From: an uncultured Pelagibacteraceae bacterium
GTDB lineage: Bacteria; Pseudomonadota; Alphaproteobacteria; Pelagibacterales; Pelagibacteraceae
Reading direction: 5' to 3'
DNA length: 56,428 bases
NCBI GenBank assembly: GCA_902622655.1
Contig: CACNQY010000005.1
Coordinates: 1 to 56,428 of the forward strand
The translations under genes and the position numbers were made by a program. Below, one piece after another: positions 1 through 9,161 of the stretch (positions are counted from its first letter, which is position 1; each line of letters begins with the position of its first letter). Under the pieces are notes generated by a model. The model saw only the letters and a list, made by a program, of their open reading frames with translations. It ran no database searches and was not told the DNA's origin.

Positions 1-714
1 AAAAAAATAGTATTTTCAAATTTATCTATTGATAAGTTTAATCAGGTTATTAATCAAAAAAAACTTATTGTATTTCCAAGTGGAAGTGGAATTCCCTTAA
101 TAAATAAGGATAAATTTTATTACTCTGCCTTAAAAAGGGCCGACTATGTGTTTTTTGATAGCGGTTTTTTTGTTTTACTATTAAGAATTTTAAAAAATAT
201 AAAAGTAAAAAAGTTTTCAGGTTATAAATTTTTATATAACTTTTTTATATACCTGTCATATAATAAAAAAAAATCAATATTTTGTGTTGATCCTGATCTT
301 AAAAATTCAAAATCAAATAAAAAATTTTTTAAAAAAATTGGAGTAAAAAAAGTTTATAACTATCTAGCACCAAAATATAATTCAAAAAATATTAACGATA
401 AATTACTAGTTAAAAAAATTAATCATTTTAGGCCTGATTTTATTTTAACTAACATTGGAGGTGGTACTCAAGAAATATTAGCCATGTATTTAAAAAGAAA
501 TATTAAAAAAAAAACATCCATTATATGCACTGGTGGAGCAATATCTTTTTTTACAGGAAATCAAGCTCCAATAAATAGTTTTATAGATAAAATATATTTA
601 GGATGGTTAATAAGATTAATATTTAATCCATTTGTTTTTTTTAAAAGATATATTTTTGCTTTAAAATTATTTCCTATGGTTTTATTTAATAAAGTTAAAG
701 TGATATATGACTAA
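1..714 (+). CDS. WecG/TagA/CpsF-family glycosyltransferase, 5' end cut by window
   Basis: The frame is open from base 1, so an upstream start lies outside the window; the first in-window ATG (148) is internal. Visible family signs are a YSALKRADYVFFD-like stretch near the start of the fragment, IGGGTQEILAMYLK in the middle and CTGGAISFFTG followed by a conserved LGWLIRL..NP..FFKRY segment near the C-terminus. WecG/TagA/CpsF enzymes transfer a sugar from a UDP- or other NDP-sugar to a lipid-linked acceptor at the inner membrane for surface polysaccharide synthesis. The acceptor and donor cannot be told from the sequence. The last codons overlap the next gene by 8 bases, implying translational coupling. 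Confidence 0.8.
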   Translation, partial: KKIVFSNLSIDKFNQVINQKKLIVFPSGSGIPLINKDKFYYSALKRADYVFFDSGFFVLLLRILKNIKVKKFSGYKFLYNFFIYLSYNKKKSIFCVDPDLKNSKSNKKFFKKIGVKKVYNYLAPKYNSKNINDKLLVKKINHFRPDFILTNIGGGTQEILAMYLKRNIKKKTSIICTGGAISFFTGNQAPINSFIDKIYLGWLIRLIFNPFVFFKRYIFALKLFPMVLFNKVKVIYD

Positions 715-3151
715 CGATATACCAAGTAATTCAAAAGTTATAGTTATCGGTGGTGGTATTATTGGCTGTTCTGTTGCTTATCATCTAACAAAATTTGGGT
801 GGAATGATGTTGTTTTGTTAGAGAGAGATCAATTAACATCAGGTACTACTTGGCATGCTGCTGGTTTAGTAAGTCAGCTAGGACCAACTGCAGCAGTAAC
901 AAAAATTAGAAAGTATACGTTAGACCTATATAAAAAATTAGAGAAAGAAATAGATCATTCTGCTGGTCTTAGACTTAATGGTGCTCTTTCGATAGCACAA
1001 ACAAATGAAAGATGGCAAGAGCTTAAAAGACAAGCTACAACAGCTCAACTTTATAATATTGATATTAAAATCTTAGACAATCAAGAAATTAAAAATATGT
1101 ACCCAATGATGCATACTGATGATTTAAAAGGAGGTATTTTGATGCCTGGTGATGGCGCTGCTGATCCAAGCGGCGTGACTCATATGCTTGCTAAGGCTGC
1201 AAGAAAAGGAGGAGCTAAAATTTTTGAAAAAACTCCTGTAGAGAATATTTTGACTAAAAATGGGAGAGTTCATGGTGTAAAAGTAAACGGAAAAATAATT
1301 GAATGTGAATATATTGTGTTGGCAACCGGCATGTGGTCAAGACAAATAGGAGAAAAAATAGGTGTTAGCATTCCTCTTTATCCAGCAGAACATTTTTATA
1401 TAATTACTGAACCAATTGAAAATCTATCAAAAACACTCCCTGTGATAAGAGATTTTGATAGTAGTGTTTATTTTAAAGAGGACGCAGGTAAATTACTTAT
1501 TGGTATTTTTGAGGGAAAATCAATTCCAGCATTTGATAAAACCAATAAAGTACCAGAAGATTTTTCGTTTGGAGAATTACCAGAAAATTTTGAACATTTT
1601 GAACCTTATTTAGAAAAATCAATGAAAAGATTTCCTGTATTAGAAAAAATTGGAATAAGAAAATTTTTTGCAGGCCCTGAATCATTTACACCTGATACAA
1701 ATTCTTTGTTAGGCGAAGTTCCAGAGGTCAAAAATTTATTCGTGAGTTGTGGATTAAATAGTATTGGTATTGGTAGTGGTGGAGGAGTTGGAAAGGTAAC
1801 AGCTGAATGGTTAATGACAGGTCATATAAATGAAGATATTTTTAACTATGATATAAAAAGATTTCAAAAGTTTCATTCGGAACTTAGTTTTATTAAAAGT
1901 AGAATAACGGAGTCTTTAGGTGATTTATATGGTATGCATTGGCCTTATAAACAACCCGTTACTTCAAGAAATATAAAAATTTTACCTTATCATGATTTGT
2001 TAAAAGAATTTGGTGCATGTTTTGGTGTTTCAGCAGGATATGAAAGACCCATGTGGTTTGCACTTGATGGTGAAAAAGCAGAATACAAATATAGTTATAA
2101 CTATCAAAATTGGTATCCATCTGTTGAGTATGAAACAATGAATACAATTAAAAATATAGGTTTGTACGATTTAACACCATTTTCTAAATTCGAAATAAGT
2201 TCAACGAATGCACACAATGAATTACAAAGAATTTGTACCTCGAATATAAAAAATGAGGTAGGTAAATGCACCTATACGCATATGCTTAATAAAGATGGTG
2301 GTATAGAGACTGATTTAACAGTTGTTTGTATTGAACAAAATAAATTTAGAATAATTAGTTCTGCAGCAACTAGAGAAAGAGATAAATTTCATATTAGCAA
2401 ACATTTGTCCAATGGAGTTAAGATTAATGATGTAACAGATGATTTTTGTGTATTTGGAGTATTTGGACCAAAAAGTAGATTGCTAATGCAAGAATTAAGT
2501 TCAGATGATTTTACTAATGAAAACTTTAAATTTTCTACTGCAAAATACATTAATATTGACGATAAAACAATTTGGGTACAAAGATTATCCTACGTTGGAG
2601 AATTAGGTTACGAACTGTATGTTAAAATTTCTGACTCTACAAATATATATAAAAAAATTTTAGAGAAAGGTAAAAATTTTAATATTTCAAATTGTGGTAT
2701 GCATGCTCTGGATACGATGAGGATGGAAAGCGGTTTTTTGCACTGGGGACATGACATTTCACCTGATGAAAATCAGTATCAGGCTGGTTTAGAGTTCACG
2801 ATAAGCAATAAAAAAAAAACAGATTTTATTGGGAAAAAAGCTTTAGAAAATATAAAGAAAAAGAAACTTGATCGTAAGTTTGTAATGTTAACTCTAAAAA
2901 ATAGAGAACCTGGGAAACCACTTCTTTTGCATGACGAACCAATATATTTATCAAATAAAATAATTGGGAAGACTACCTCTGGAAATTATTCATTTAATTT
3001 TAAAAAAAATCTTGCATTCGGTTATATAGATAATGATTGTATGGATGATGCTATTTTAAGCCACGAGCTATACATAGAGGTTGAAAAAATTAAATATAAA
3101 GCTGAAATAATTTTAAAACCCTTGAAAAACAATGATTTTAAGAATATCTGA
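707..3151 (+). CDS. FAD-dependent dimethylglycine/sarcosine dehydrogenase-like protein with GcvT domain
   Basis: An 814-residue protein, the usual length for the DMGDH/SarDH family. The N-terminal DAO fold starts with VIGGGIIG (residues 13-20). SGTTWHAAGL contains His50, the residue that carries covalent FAD in this family. A middle FAO domain is followed from about residue 430 by a GcvT-like folate-binding domain and a GcvT C-terminal barrel (about 725-810). The segment MHALDTMRMESGFLHWGHD is typical of the family. These enzymes oxidatively demethylate dimethylglycine or sarcosine and pass the one-carbon unit to tetrahydrofolate, as part of glycine betaine breakdown. Substrate choice between the two is not decidable here. 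The ATG lies inside the end of the glycosyltransferase gene. Confidence 0.85.
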   Translation: MTNDIPSNSKVIVIGGGIIGCSVAYHLTKFGWNDVVLLERDQLTSGTTWHAAGLVSQLGPTAAVTKIRKYTLDLYKKLEKEIDHSAGLRLNGALSIAQTNERWQELKRQATTAQLYNIDIKILDNQEIKNMYPMMHTDDLKGGILMPGDGAADPSGVTHMLAKAARKGGAKIFEKTPVENILTKNGRVHGVKVNGKIIECEYIVLATGMWSRQIGEKIGVSIPLYPAEHFYIITEPIENLSKTLPVIRDFDSSVYFKEDAGKLLIGIFEGKSIPAFDKTNKVPEDFSFGELPENFEHFEPYLEKSMKRFPVLEKIGIRKFFAGPESFTPDTNSLLGEVPEVKNLFVSCGLNSIGIGSGGGVGKVTAEWLMTGHINEDIFNYDIKRFQKFHSELSFIKSRITESLGDLYGMHWPYKQPVTSRNIKILPYHDLLKEFGACFGVSAGYERPMWFALDGEKAEYKYSYNYQNWYPSVEYETMNTIKNIGLYDLTPFSKFEISSTNAHNELQRICTSNIKNEVGKCTYTHMLNKDGGIETDLTVVCIEQNKFRIISSAATRERDKFHISKHLSNGVKINDVTDDFCVFGVFGPKSRLLMQELSSDDFTNENFKFSTAKYINIDDKTIWVQRLSYVGELGYELYVKISDSTNIYKKILEKGKNFNISNCGMHALDTMRMESGFLHWGHDISPDENQYQAGLEFTISNKKKTDFIGKKALENIKKKKLDRKFVMLTLKNREPGKPLLLHDEPIYLSNKIIGKTTSGNYSFNFKKNLAFGYIDNDCMDDAILSHELYIEVEKIKYKAEIILKPLKNNDFKNI

Positions 3152-3202
3152 CTTTAAGATTTAATGATTTGTGTTTCAGATTAATTGCTGATTTAATTAG
3201 AC

Positions 3203-3412
3203 GTGAACAAAAATCAATCTGATAAAAATATTAATAATAATAAGAATTATTCAAATAATAATTTAAGTTCAAATAATATTAAAACTACAAATGTAAATAT
3301 TTTACTAAACAGAGTTAGACAGGATAGAAAAAAAAATAAAACAAAAAAAATTATTTTAATTTCTCTGCTTATAATTGTAATTTTTTCGTTGACAATATTA
3401 ATTACAAGTTAA
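3203..3412 (+). CDS. Small single-pass membrane protein, unknown function
   Basis: A 69-residue ORF with a GTG start. The first 45 residues are hydrophilic and very rich in Asn, Lys and Ser; a lysine cluster (KKNKTKK) then precedes one hydrophobic segment at about residues 49-68 that reaches the C-terminus. This is the pattern of a tail-anchored or single-pass protein with a low-complexity N-terminal arm. No family recognised. It is the only gene between the dehydrogenase and the tRNA promoter. It could be spurious, but the clean charged-to-hydrophobic switch supports a real product. Confidence 0.45.
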   Translation: MNKNQSDKNINNNKNYSNNNLSSNNIKTTNVNILLNRVRQDRKKNKTKKIILISLLIIVIFSLTILITS

Positions 3413-3436
3413 TATTTTTAAATTTGAGGCAAATAC

Positions 3437-3465
3437 TTGATTGCACTTAAAATAAATTCTATTAT
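3437..3465 (+). promoter_or_regulatory. Probable sigma-70 promoter of the tRNA-Met gene
   Basis: TTGATT at 3437-3442, a 17-base spacer, then TATTAT at 3460-3465, about 20 bases before the mature 5' end of the tRNA. An overlapping alternative is TTGCAC (3441-3446) with TATAAA. Both fit the consensus, but AT-rich DNA gives many chance matches. Confidence 0.5.
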
Positions 3466-3484
3466 AAATCATTGTGGATATAGT

Positions 3485-3561
3485 GGCGGGGTAGCTCAGT
3501 TGGTTAGAGCGCAGGACTCATAAGCCTGAGGTCAGTGGTTCGATCCCACTTCCCGCTACCA
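3485..3561 (+). tRNA. tRNA-Met (anticodon CAT), elongator type
   Basis: A 77-nt cloverleaf with encoded CCA (3559-3561). The D arm is AGCTCAG...GAGC, the anticodon CAT lies at 3519-3521 within loop CTCATAA, and the T arm is GTGGTTCGATCCCAC. The acceptor stem pairs GGCGGGG with TCCCGCT and includes G1-U72 and G7-U66 wobbles; the anticodon stem has an A-G mismatch at its loop end. U72 opposite G1 and the overall sequence match alphaproteobacterial elongator Met tRNAs rather than initiator tRNA. A CAT anticodon could in principle be the lysidine-modified Ile2 tRNA, but the body looks like Met. Confidence 0.95.
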
Positions 3562-3568
3562 AAAAATT

Positions 3569-4084
3569 ATGAAAGATATTTACATAAGCTGGGATGATTA
3601 TCACAAAAAGATAGAGCAGTTAGCAAAAAAAATATATGATGATAAATTTGAATTTAATCAAATTATTTGCATCGCCAAAGGTGGGTTAAGAGTTGGAGAT
3701 GTTTTTAGTAGATTGTTCAATATTCCATTAGCTATACTTTCAGTAGAATCCTACCATGGTAATAATGATGATGTTAAAAATCAGCAAGGACAATTTACAT
3801 TTTCACGTGATCTTGCAAAGACAACACCAAATTTAGGTTCTCACGTTTTGTTAGTAGATGACCTTGCTGACTCAGGAAAAACATTAATTAAAAGTATTAA
3901 ATGGCTTGAACATTTTTATGGATTTTACTTAGAGCAAAAAATTAAAACAGCAGTAATATGGCATAAATCGTCATCAAAATTTACTCCTGACTTTTGTGTT
4001 GATTATTTGGAAGACTCCCCTTGGATACATATGCCTTTTGAAAAATATGAAACTACAAATATAAAAGATTTTGATTTTGAATAA
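3569..4084 (+). CDS. Purine phosphoribosyltransferase, xanthine/guanine (Gpt)-like
   Basis: A 171-residue type I phosphoribosyltransferase. The PRPP-binding loop VLLVDDLADSGKT sits at residues 93-105, preceded by AKGGLRVG (36-43), and the C-terminal PWIHMPFEKYE resembles the WIVFPWE segment of Gpt enzymes. It should convert xanthine, guanine or hypoxanthine plus PRPP to the nucleotide. It starts 8 bases after the tRNA and converges on guaC, with apt just beyond, so it belongs to a purine-salvage neighbourhood. Which base it prefers is not visible. Confidence 0.75.
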   Translation: MKDIYISWDDYHKKIEQLAKKIYDDKFEFNQIICIAKGGLRVGDVFSRLFNIPLAILSVESYHGNNDDVKNQQGQFTFSRDLAKTTPNLGSHVLLVDDLADSGKTLIKSIKWLEHFYGFYLEQKIKTAVIWHKSSSKFTPDFCVDYLEDSPWIHMPFEKYETTNIKDFDFE

Positions 4085-4099
4085 TTATTTAAAAAAATA

Positions 4100-5134
4100 T
4101 TATTTAATTAAACTATCATTAAATTGATTAGAAACTCTTACAAAAGTTGTACATTTGCTGAGTTGTTTTAAAGACGGTGCTCCAACATAAGTACAGCTAC
4201 TTCTAACGCCTCCAAGAATATTTAAAATTGTATCTTGTATTTTACCTCTATATTTTACTCTAACTTTTCTTCCTTCACTGCTTCTGTAAGAAGAAAGACC
4301 GCCATAATGTTTCTTGTTAGCGACTTCTGAGCTAGAGCCATAAAATTCAATAAATTTATTACCATTAACCTTTACAATTTTTCCATTTCCCTCATCGTGA
4401 CCTGCAAGCATTCCACCCAACATAACAAAATCAGCACCACCACCAAAGCCTTTAGCAACATCACCTGGGCAAGTACATCCACCATCAGCGATTACATGAG
4501 CACCAAGTCCATGAGCAGCATCAGCACATTCAATTACTGCACTTAATTGAGGGTAGCCAACCCCAGTTTGAATTCTGGTTGTGCAAACACTACCTGGGCC
4601 TATTCCAACCTTTACAATATCTGCACCACTTAGAACTAGTTCTTGTGTCATATCAGCAGTGACAACATTTCCTGCTATAATAGTTTTAGTTGGATATTTG
4701 TCTCTCACTGATTTAACAAAATTTGTAAAATGCTCTGAATACCCATTAGCAACATCAATACAAATGAATTTAAAAAAACTAAATTCCTTTAAGACTTTAT
4801 CTAGATTTTGAAAATCTTCTTTTTTAATTCCAACACTTAAAGCAATATTTGGATATATTTTTTTAATATTTTTATTTTGTTTAATTTTTTTCACATCATG
4901 TTGTTTAGTTAAACAAGTTATCATGCCGTGACTATTTAATTTTTCTGCAATACTTAGCTCACCTACACCATCCATATTAGCTGCCATAATGGGAATACCT
5001 GACCACTCATTTTTACTATACTTGAATCTGTAAGTTCTTAACAAATTTACGTCTTTACGGCTTTTAAGAGTAGATCTTTTAGGTCTAAAAAGGACATCTG
5101 AATAATCTAATTTTAGCTCTTCTTCAATTCTCAT
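4100..5134 (-). CDS. guaC: GMP reductase
   Basis: 344 residues, close to the 347 of E. coli GuaC. The N-terminal [20 protein letters not shown] is characteristic of GMP reductase rather than IMP dehydrogenase, and there is no CBS-domain insert. The catalytic cysteine is Cys184 in [11 protein letters not shown], followed by [20 protein letters not shown] and the MLGGMLAG nucleotide-binding segment. It reductively deaminates GMP to IMP with NADPH, allowing guanine nucleotides to be turned into adenine nucleotides. It lies between a Gpt-like enzyme and apt, so the three form a salvage group. The upstream gap to apt is about 70 bases. Confidence 0.9.
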   Translation of the reverse strand: MRIEEELKLDYSDVLFRPKRSTLKSRKDVNLLRTYRFKYSKNEWSGIPIMAANMDGVGELSIAEKLNSHGMITCLTKQHDVKKIKQNKNIKKIYPNIALSVGIKKEDFQNLDKVLKEFSFFKFICIDVANGYSEHFTNFVKSVRDKYPTKTIIAGNVVTADMTQELVLSGADIVKVGIGPGSVCTTRIQTGVGYPQLSAVIECADAAHGLGAHVIADGGCTCPGDVAKGFGGGADFVMLGGMLAGHDEGNGKIVKVNGNKFIEFYGSSSEVANKKHYGGLSSYRSSEGRKVRVKYRGKIQDTILNILGGVRSSCTYVGAPSLKQLSKCTTFVRVSNQFNDSLIK

Positions 5135-5207
5135 TATTTAATAAATTATAGGCTTCATAAGTAATTTCAAATTAATATCTACCCTGTGGATAAGTATTTA
5201 ATGAGAT

Positions 5208-5735
5208 TTAATGACCTGGAAAGTCCATTAAATTCTCAATTTTATAATTATTCTTAAGCAAATTATTTGATCCACCTAAGTCGAATAAGTTTATTACAAA
5301 AATAAATGCAGCAACTTTTCCACCAGAAATTTCAACTAACTTAGCAGCAGCTTCAGCAGTACCCCCAGTAGCTATGAGGTCATCAATGATTAATACACTG
5401 TCTTTGTCATTAATAGAGTCTTTATGAACTTCTATTGTTGCAGTTCCATATTCTAGCTCAAAATCTATTGAATGAACCTCTGCAGGCAACTTATTTTTTT
5501 TTCTAAGCATAACGAAAGGTTTCTTTAAAATATAAGAAATAGCAGAAGCAAAAACGAAACCTCTAGATTCTATGGCTGCAATTTTTGTAAAATTATAATT
5601 TTTGGATCTTTCAACTATTTGATCAATTGTTTCTGAAAATGCATTTTCATCTTTAATTAGAGTTGTAATATCCCTAAATAAAATGCCTTTTTTAGGATAG
5701 TCAGGAATTGATCTAATATAATCTTTTAAGTTCAT
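5208..5735 (-). CDS. apt: Adenine phosphoribosyltransferase
   Basis: 175 residues, normal for Apt. It begins MNLKDYIRSIPDYPKKGILF, the family signature, with RDITTLI next. The PRPP motif VLIIDDLIATGGT is at residues 114-126. It converts adenine plus PRPP to AMP in the cytoplasm. It is divergent from mtnP with only 41 bases between the starts. Since MtnP releases adenine from methylthioadenosine, this arrangement suggests co-regulated recycling of that adenine. Confidence 0.93.
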   Translation of the reverse strand: MNLKDYIRSIPDYPKKGILFRDITTLIKDENAFSETIDQIVERSKNYNFTKIAAIESRGFVFASAISYILKKPFVMLRKKNKLPAEVHSIDFELEYGTATIEVHKDSINDKDSVLIIDDLIATGGTAEAAAKLVEISGGKVAAFIFVINLFDLGGSNNLLKNNYKIENLMDFPGH

Positions 5736-5776
5736 AATAGTTAAATATAAAAGTATAAATAAATAAATTTTTGATT

Positions 5777-6649
5777 ATGACAACTAATAAATTAGCAATA
5801 ATAGGAGGGAGTGGTTTGTATGATGTAGAGGAGTTTAAAAATAGAGAATTAATCAATTTAGATACCCCATGGGGAAAACCTTCAGACCTAATATTAAAAA
5901 CTTACTATAATAATAAAGAAGTTTATTTTTTACCTAGACATGGTAGGGGTCACTTTGTTTCTCCATCTAATATTAATTTTAGAGCCAATATAGATGCTCT
6001 AAAACAATTAGGTGTAACAGACATTGTTTCAGTTTCAGCTGTAGGCTCTCTTAAAGAAAATTTACCTCCTGGAAAATTTGTTATAATAGATCAATTTATT
6101 GATAGAACTTTTGCAAGAGTAAAAACATTTTTTGATGATGAGATTGTTGCTCATGTATCAATGGCACATCCAACTTCTAACGGATTAATGAATGCATGCG
6201 AAGAAGCAATTAAAAAATCAAACATAGATTATCAAAGAAATGGAACATATGTAGTTATGGAAGGTCCCCATTTTTCTACATTAGCAGAGTCTAATTTATA
6301 TAGATCTTGGAAAGCAGATGTTATTGGAATGACAAATATGCCAGAGGCTAAATTAGCAAGAGAGGCAGAAATTAGATATGCATCAGTTTCTATGATTACA
6401 GATTTTGATTGTTGGCATCCTGATCATGAAAACGTTGATGTTCAGCAAGTAATCAAAGTTCTTTTAGAAAACGCTGCTAAAGCAAAAAATATGATAAAGA
6501 AACTAATTGAAAATTTTGAAAAACATATTGACCCTAATGACCCAACAAATAATTGTTTAGATGTAGCTATTATTACTGCTCCAGAAAAAAGAACAGAAAA
6601 AACAATTGAGAAACTCAAGACAATAGCTGGAAGAGTCTTAAATAAGTGA
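5777..6649 (+). CDS. mtnP: S-methyl-5'-thioadenosine phosphorylase
   Basis: A PNP/MTAP-family protein of 290 residues from the ATG at 5777; an in-frame TTG six bases upstream is a less likely start. It opens LAIIGGSGLYD, then has LPRHGRGH, VVMEGPHFSTLAES and MTNMPEAKLAREAE. The Asn-Met-Pro segment and the later TDFDCWH are typical of MTA phosphorylases rather than general purine nucleoside phosphorylases. It splits methylthioadenosine with phosphate into adenine and 5-methylthioribose-1-phosphate. It heads the operon that continues to mtnA, the aldolase and speDE. Its stop codon overlaps the next gene by 4 bases. Confidence 0.9.
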   Translation: MTTNKLAIIGGSGLYDVEEFKNRELINLDTPWGKPSDLILKTYYNNKEVYFLPRHGRGHFVSPSNINFRANIDALKQLGVTDIVSVSAVGSLKENLPPGKFVIIDQFIDRTFARVKTFFDDEIVAHVSMAHPTSNGLMNACEEAIKKSNIDYQRNGTYVVMEGPHFSTLAESNLYRSWKADVIGMTNMPEAKLAREAEIRYASVSMITDFDCWHPDHENVDVQQVIKVLLENAAKAKNMIKKLIENFEKHIDPNDPTNNCLDVAIITAPEKRTEKTIEKLKTIAGRVLNK

Positions 6650-7452
6650 AAAAAATAATTTATATAATTTTAATTTACTTTTTATTTATTTCTTGTTCTT
6701 ACACGAAAAACCTAAGTGGATTTGTTATTGATAATGAGAAGAATAAATTTAATTTACAGCCAATTTCAAAATCTTATAAAGGAAAAACACCCGATATAAG
6801 CTTAAATAATTCAGAAAATATAAAAATTATAATATTTTCTCATGGAACAACTAGGCCTCAAAAAAAAGAAAAATGTAAAAGAAAATATAACACTATTCCA
6901 AATTCTTTATTAAGCTTAAATGAAATTGATAATGTTTTCTTTTATTATTTGTGTTCTAAATCAACTGATGGAAATAAACCTGGGTCATATATTGAAAAAA
7001 GAGTTAAAGAAATTGATAATGTTTTAGATCAATTATTAGATAATGGCATCAAGCCTAAAAATATTTTTCTTTCAGGAGTTTCAGCTGGAGGCTGGTCTTC
7101 ACTTATGTTGATGCCAAAAGTAGAAATAAAATTTAATTCAGCAATTGTTTTTGCTCCAGCATGTTGTGGACCAAGACATGAAATTAATAAATATCCTGTA
7201 TGGAGAAAGGAAATTAGACCTAAGCAGGTTAAGCAGATAAAAGAAGCAAATTTAATTAAAGCTCTTATTTTTGCATATGAAGATGATAAATTTAACAGAT
7301 CAAAAGAACTAATGTTTCTTAAGGAAAAATCACCAGATACAGTTAATATTATAGCGTACAAATGTGGTGAGGGTCACAATACTTATAGAAAAGACTGCAG
7401 AATTAATGAAACAAAAAAAATTATAAAAAAATATATTGAAGAGCAGGGATAA
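6646..7452 (+). CDS. Putative lipoprotein alpha/beta-hydrolase in the MTA operon
   Basis: 268 residues from a GTG that overlaps the mtnP stop. A short hydrophobic signal ends in LFISC, suggesting lipidation at Cys17 and an exported, membrane-anchored enzyme. The alpha/beta-hydrolase pattern is visible: FSHG (oxyanion region, residues 64-67), nucleophile Ser146 in GVSAG, acidic Asp213/214 after FAYE, and His244 in GEGHNTY, the order expected for a Ser-Asp-His triad. Substrate unknown. It lies tightly between mtnP and mtnA, yet its predicted location outside the cytoplasm does not fit a direct step in that pathway. Cys172-Cys174 and others could form disulfides. Confidence 0.6.
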   Translation: MKKIIYIILIYFLFISCSYTKNLSGFVIDNEKNKFNLQPISKSYKGKTPDISLNNSENIKIIIFSHGTTRPQKKEKCKRKYNTIPNSLLSLNEIDNVFFYYLCSKSTDGNKPGSYIEKRVKEIDNVLDQLLDNGIKPKNIFLSGVSAGGWSSLMLMPKVEIKFNSAIVFAPACCGPRHEINKYPVWRKEIRPKQVKQIKEANLIKALIFAYEDDKFNRSKELMFLKEKSPDTVNIIAYKCGEGHNTYRKDCRINETKKIIKKYIEEQG

Positions 7453-7458
7453 TTTCTA

Positions 7459-8529
7459 ATGAAAATAGAAGGAAAAGAATATCGAACAATATGGTATGAG
7501 AAAAATAATGTTAAAATAATTGATCAAACGAAACTTCCTCATCAATTTATAATAAAAGATCTCAAATCAGTAAAAGATGCGATTAATGCAATTAAAATAA
7601 TGGAGGTAAGAGGTGCACCTCTAATTGGTGGTACGGCTGCTTACGGTATAGTTTTAGCAATACAAGAAAATAATGATCCAGAATTTATAAAAAAAAGAGC
7701 AGAAGAATTAATTCAATCAAGACCTACTGCCATTAATTTAAAATGGGCTGTAGATCGTATTATGAAAAAATTATCAGGAATTAATAGTAATCAAATATTA
7801 AGCATTGCCCTGAATGAAGCAAAAGAAATATGTGATGAAGATGAAAAGTTTTGTGAAAATATTGGTATTAATGGATTAAAAATAATTGAAGAAATTTATA
7901 ATAAAAAGAAAGATACTGTAAATATATTAACACATTGTAATGCTGGTTGGTTAGCAACAATCAATTGGGGTACCGCTACATCACCAATTTATCATGCACA
8001 CAAAAAAGGTATACCAGTTCATGTATGGGTAGATGAAACAAGACCAAGAAACCAAGGTGCTAATTTAACCTCATATGAATTAAATGAAGAAGAAATTCCC
8101 AATACTATTATTGCTGATAATACCGGTGGTATTTTAATGCAGAGAGGAGAGGTTGATATGTGCATTGTAGGAACTGATAGGACTTTATCCAATGGAGACG
8201 TTTGTAATAAAATTGGAACTTATCTTAAAGCATTAGCTGCTCATGATAATAACGTTCCTTTTTATGTAGCTCTTCCTAGCTCAACAATTGATTGGGACAT
8301 AAAAGATGCAAAAGACATTCCGATTGAAGAGAGAAATTCAGAGGAATTATCTCATGTAGAAGGTATTGATGAAAATAATAAAATCAAGAGAGTTTTAATA
8401 TATCCAAATAAAAGTAAAGCAATGAACTTAGCATTTGATGTTACGCCTGCAAAATATGTGACAGGATTAATTACTGAAAGAGGGGTTACAGAAGCCTCTT
8501 TTAAGGGTTTAAAAAAATTATTTAAATGA
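7459..8529 (+). CDS. mtnA: 5-methylthioribose-1-phosphate isomerase
   Basis: 356 residues, the usual MtnA size. The catalytic pair falls at Cys160 (THCNAG) and Asp240 (VGTDR), the same numbering as in the Bacillus subtilis enzyme. IMEVRGAPLIGGTAAYG (residues about 48-64) is the family N-terminal motif, and the eIF2B-like C-terminal fold is complete. It converts methylthioribose-1-phosphate to methylthioribulose-1-phosphate. A Shine-Dalgarno-like AGGGA precedes the ATG. The next gene overlaps its stop by 4 bases, so isomerase and aldolase are probably translated together. Confidence 0.93.
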   Translation: MKIEGKEYRTIWYEKNNVKIIDQTKLPHQFIIKDLKSVKDAINAIKIMEVRGAPLIGGTAAYGIVLAIQENNDPEFIKKRAEELIQSRPTAINLKWAVDRIMKKLSGINSNQILSIALNEAKEICDEDEKFCENIGINGLKIIEEIYNKKKDTVNILTHCNAGWLATINWGTATSPIYHAHKKGIPVHVWVDETRPRNQGANLTSYELNEEEIPNTIIADNTGGILMQRGEVDMCIVGTDRTLSNGDVCNKIGTYLKALAAHDNNVPFYVALPSSTIDWDIKDAKDIPIEERNSEELSHVEGIDENNKIKRVLIYPNKSKAMNLAFDVTPAKYVTGLITERGVTEASFKGLKKLFK

Positions 8530-9158
8530 AAAATTTAAGATCTGAAATAATAAAATATTCAAAAATGTTGAATTCAAAAAAGTTATCAGCATTAAGATCT
8601 GGCAATATTTCATCAAGGTACAAAGATGGTTTTTTAATTACTCCGTCAGGAAAAAAATACTCAGCATTAAAAAACAATGATATAGTTTTTGTTTCCTTAA
8701 GTGGAGATTTTGATAAAAAAAAAGGAATTCCTTCATCTGAGTGGAAGTTTCATCAAGATATTTATAGAAACAAAAAAAAAGCAAAAGCAATTGTTCATGC
8801 ACATTCAACATGTGCTACAGCAGTTTCTACTCACAATAGAGGAATACCTTCTTTTCATTATATGGTAGCGATGGCTGGAGGTCATGATATTAAATGTGCA
8901 AAATACGCAACATTTGGAACAAGAGAATTGTCAAAAAATATTTTGAAAGCTTTAAAGGGTCGAAAAGCTTGTTTGATAGGAAATCACGGACAGATTGCAT
9001 TTGAAGAAAATTTAGCAAAAGCATTTGAACTTGCTGAAGAGGTTGAAAATATATCGCTTCAGTATATAACGAGCCTTAAATTGGGTAAGCCTAAGATTCT
9101 TTCAATTAATGAAATGAAAAAAGTTTTATCCAAAGCAAAGAATTATAAAAGAGGATAG
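8526..9158 (+). CDS. Class II aldolase, probable methylthioribulose-1-phosphate aldolase (DHAP shunt)
   Basis: 210 residues of the FucA/AraD-like class II aldolase family. Metal ligands and catalytic acid are in place: Glu72 (PSSEW), His91 and His93 (VHAHST) and His154 (GNHG). Related proteins include fuculose-phosphate aldolase, the MtnB dehydratase and the methylthioribulose-phosphate aldolase of the DHAP shunt. Overlap with mtnA makes the substrate very likely methylthioribulose-1-phosphate. The retained FucA-like Glu favours C-C cleavage to DHAP plus a methylthio-aldehyde. MtnB dehydratase activity is an alternative, but no mtnC, mtnD or mtnW-type gene is nearby. The function is inferred from context. 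Confidence 0.7.
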   Translation: MKNLRSEIIKYSKMLNSKKLSALRSGNISSRYKDGFLITPSGKKYSALKNNDIVFVSLSGDFDKKKGIPSSEWKFHQDIYRNKKKAKAIVHAHSTCATAVSTHNRGIPSFHYMVAMAGGHDIKCAKYATFGTRELSKNILKALKGRKACLIGNHGQIAFEENLAKAFELAEEVENISLQYITSLKLGKPKILSINEMKKVLSKAKNYKRG

Positions 9159-9161
9159 CTA

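Noticed and set aside
3485..3561. Initiator tRNA-fMet or tRNA-Ile2
   Set aside because: The acceptor stem has a G1-U72 wobble pair rather than the 1-72 mismatch of initiators, and the body resembles alphaproteobacterial elongator Met tRNA; lysidine-type Ile2 cannot be fully excluded but fits less well.
4085..4099. Bidirectional terminator between the Gpt-like gene and guaC
   Set aside because: Only a 6 bp all-A/T inverted repeat, which is expected by chance in this composition.
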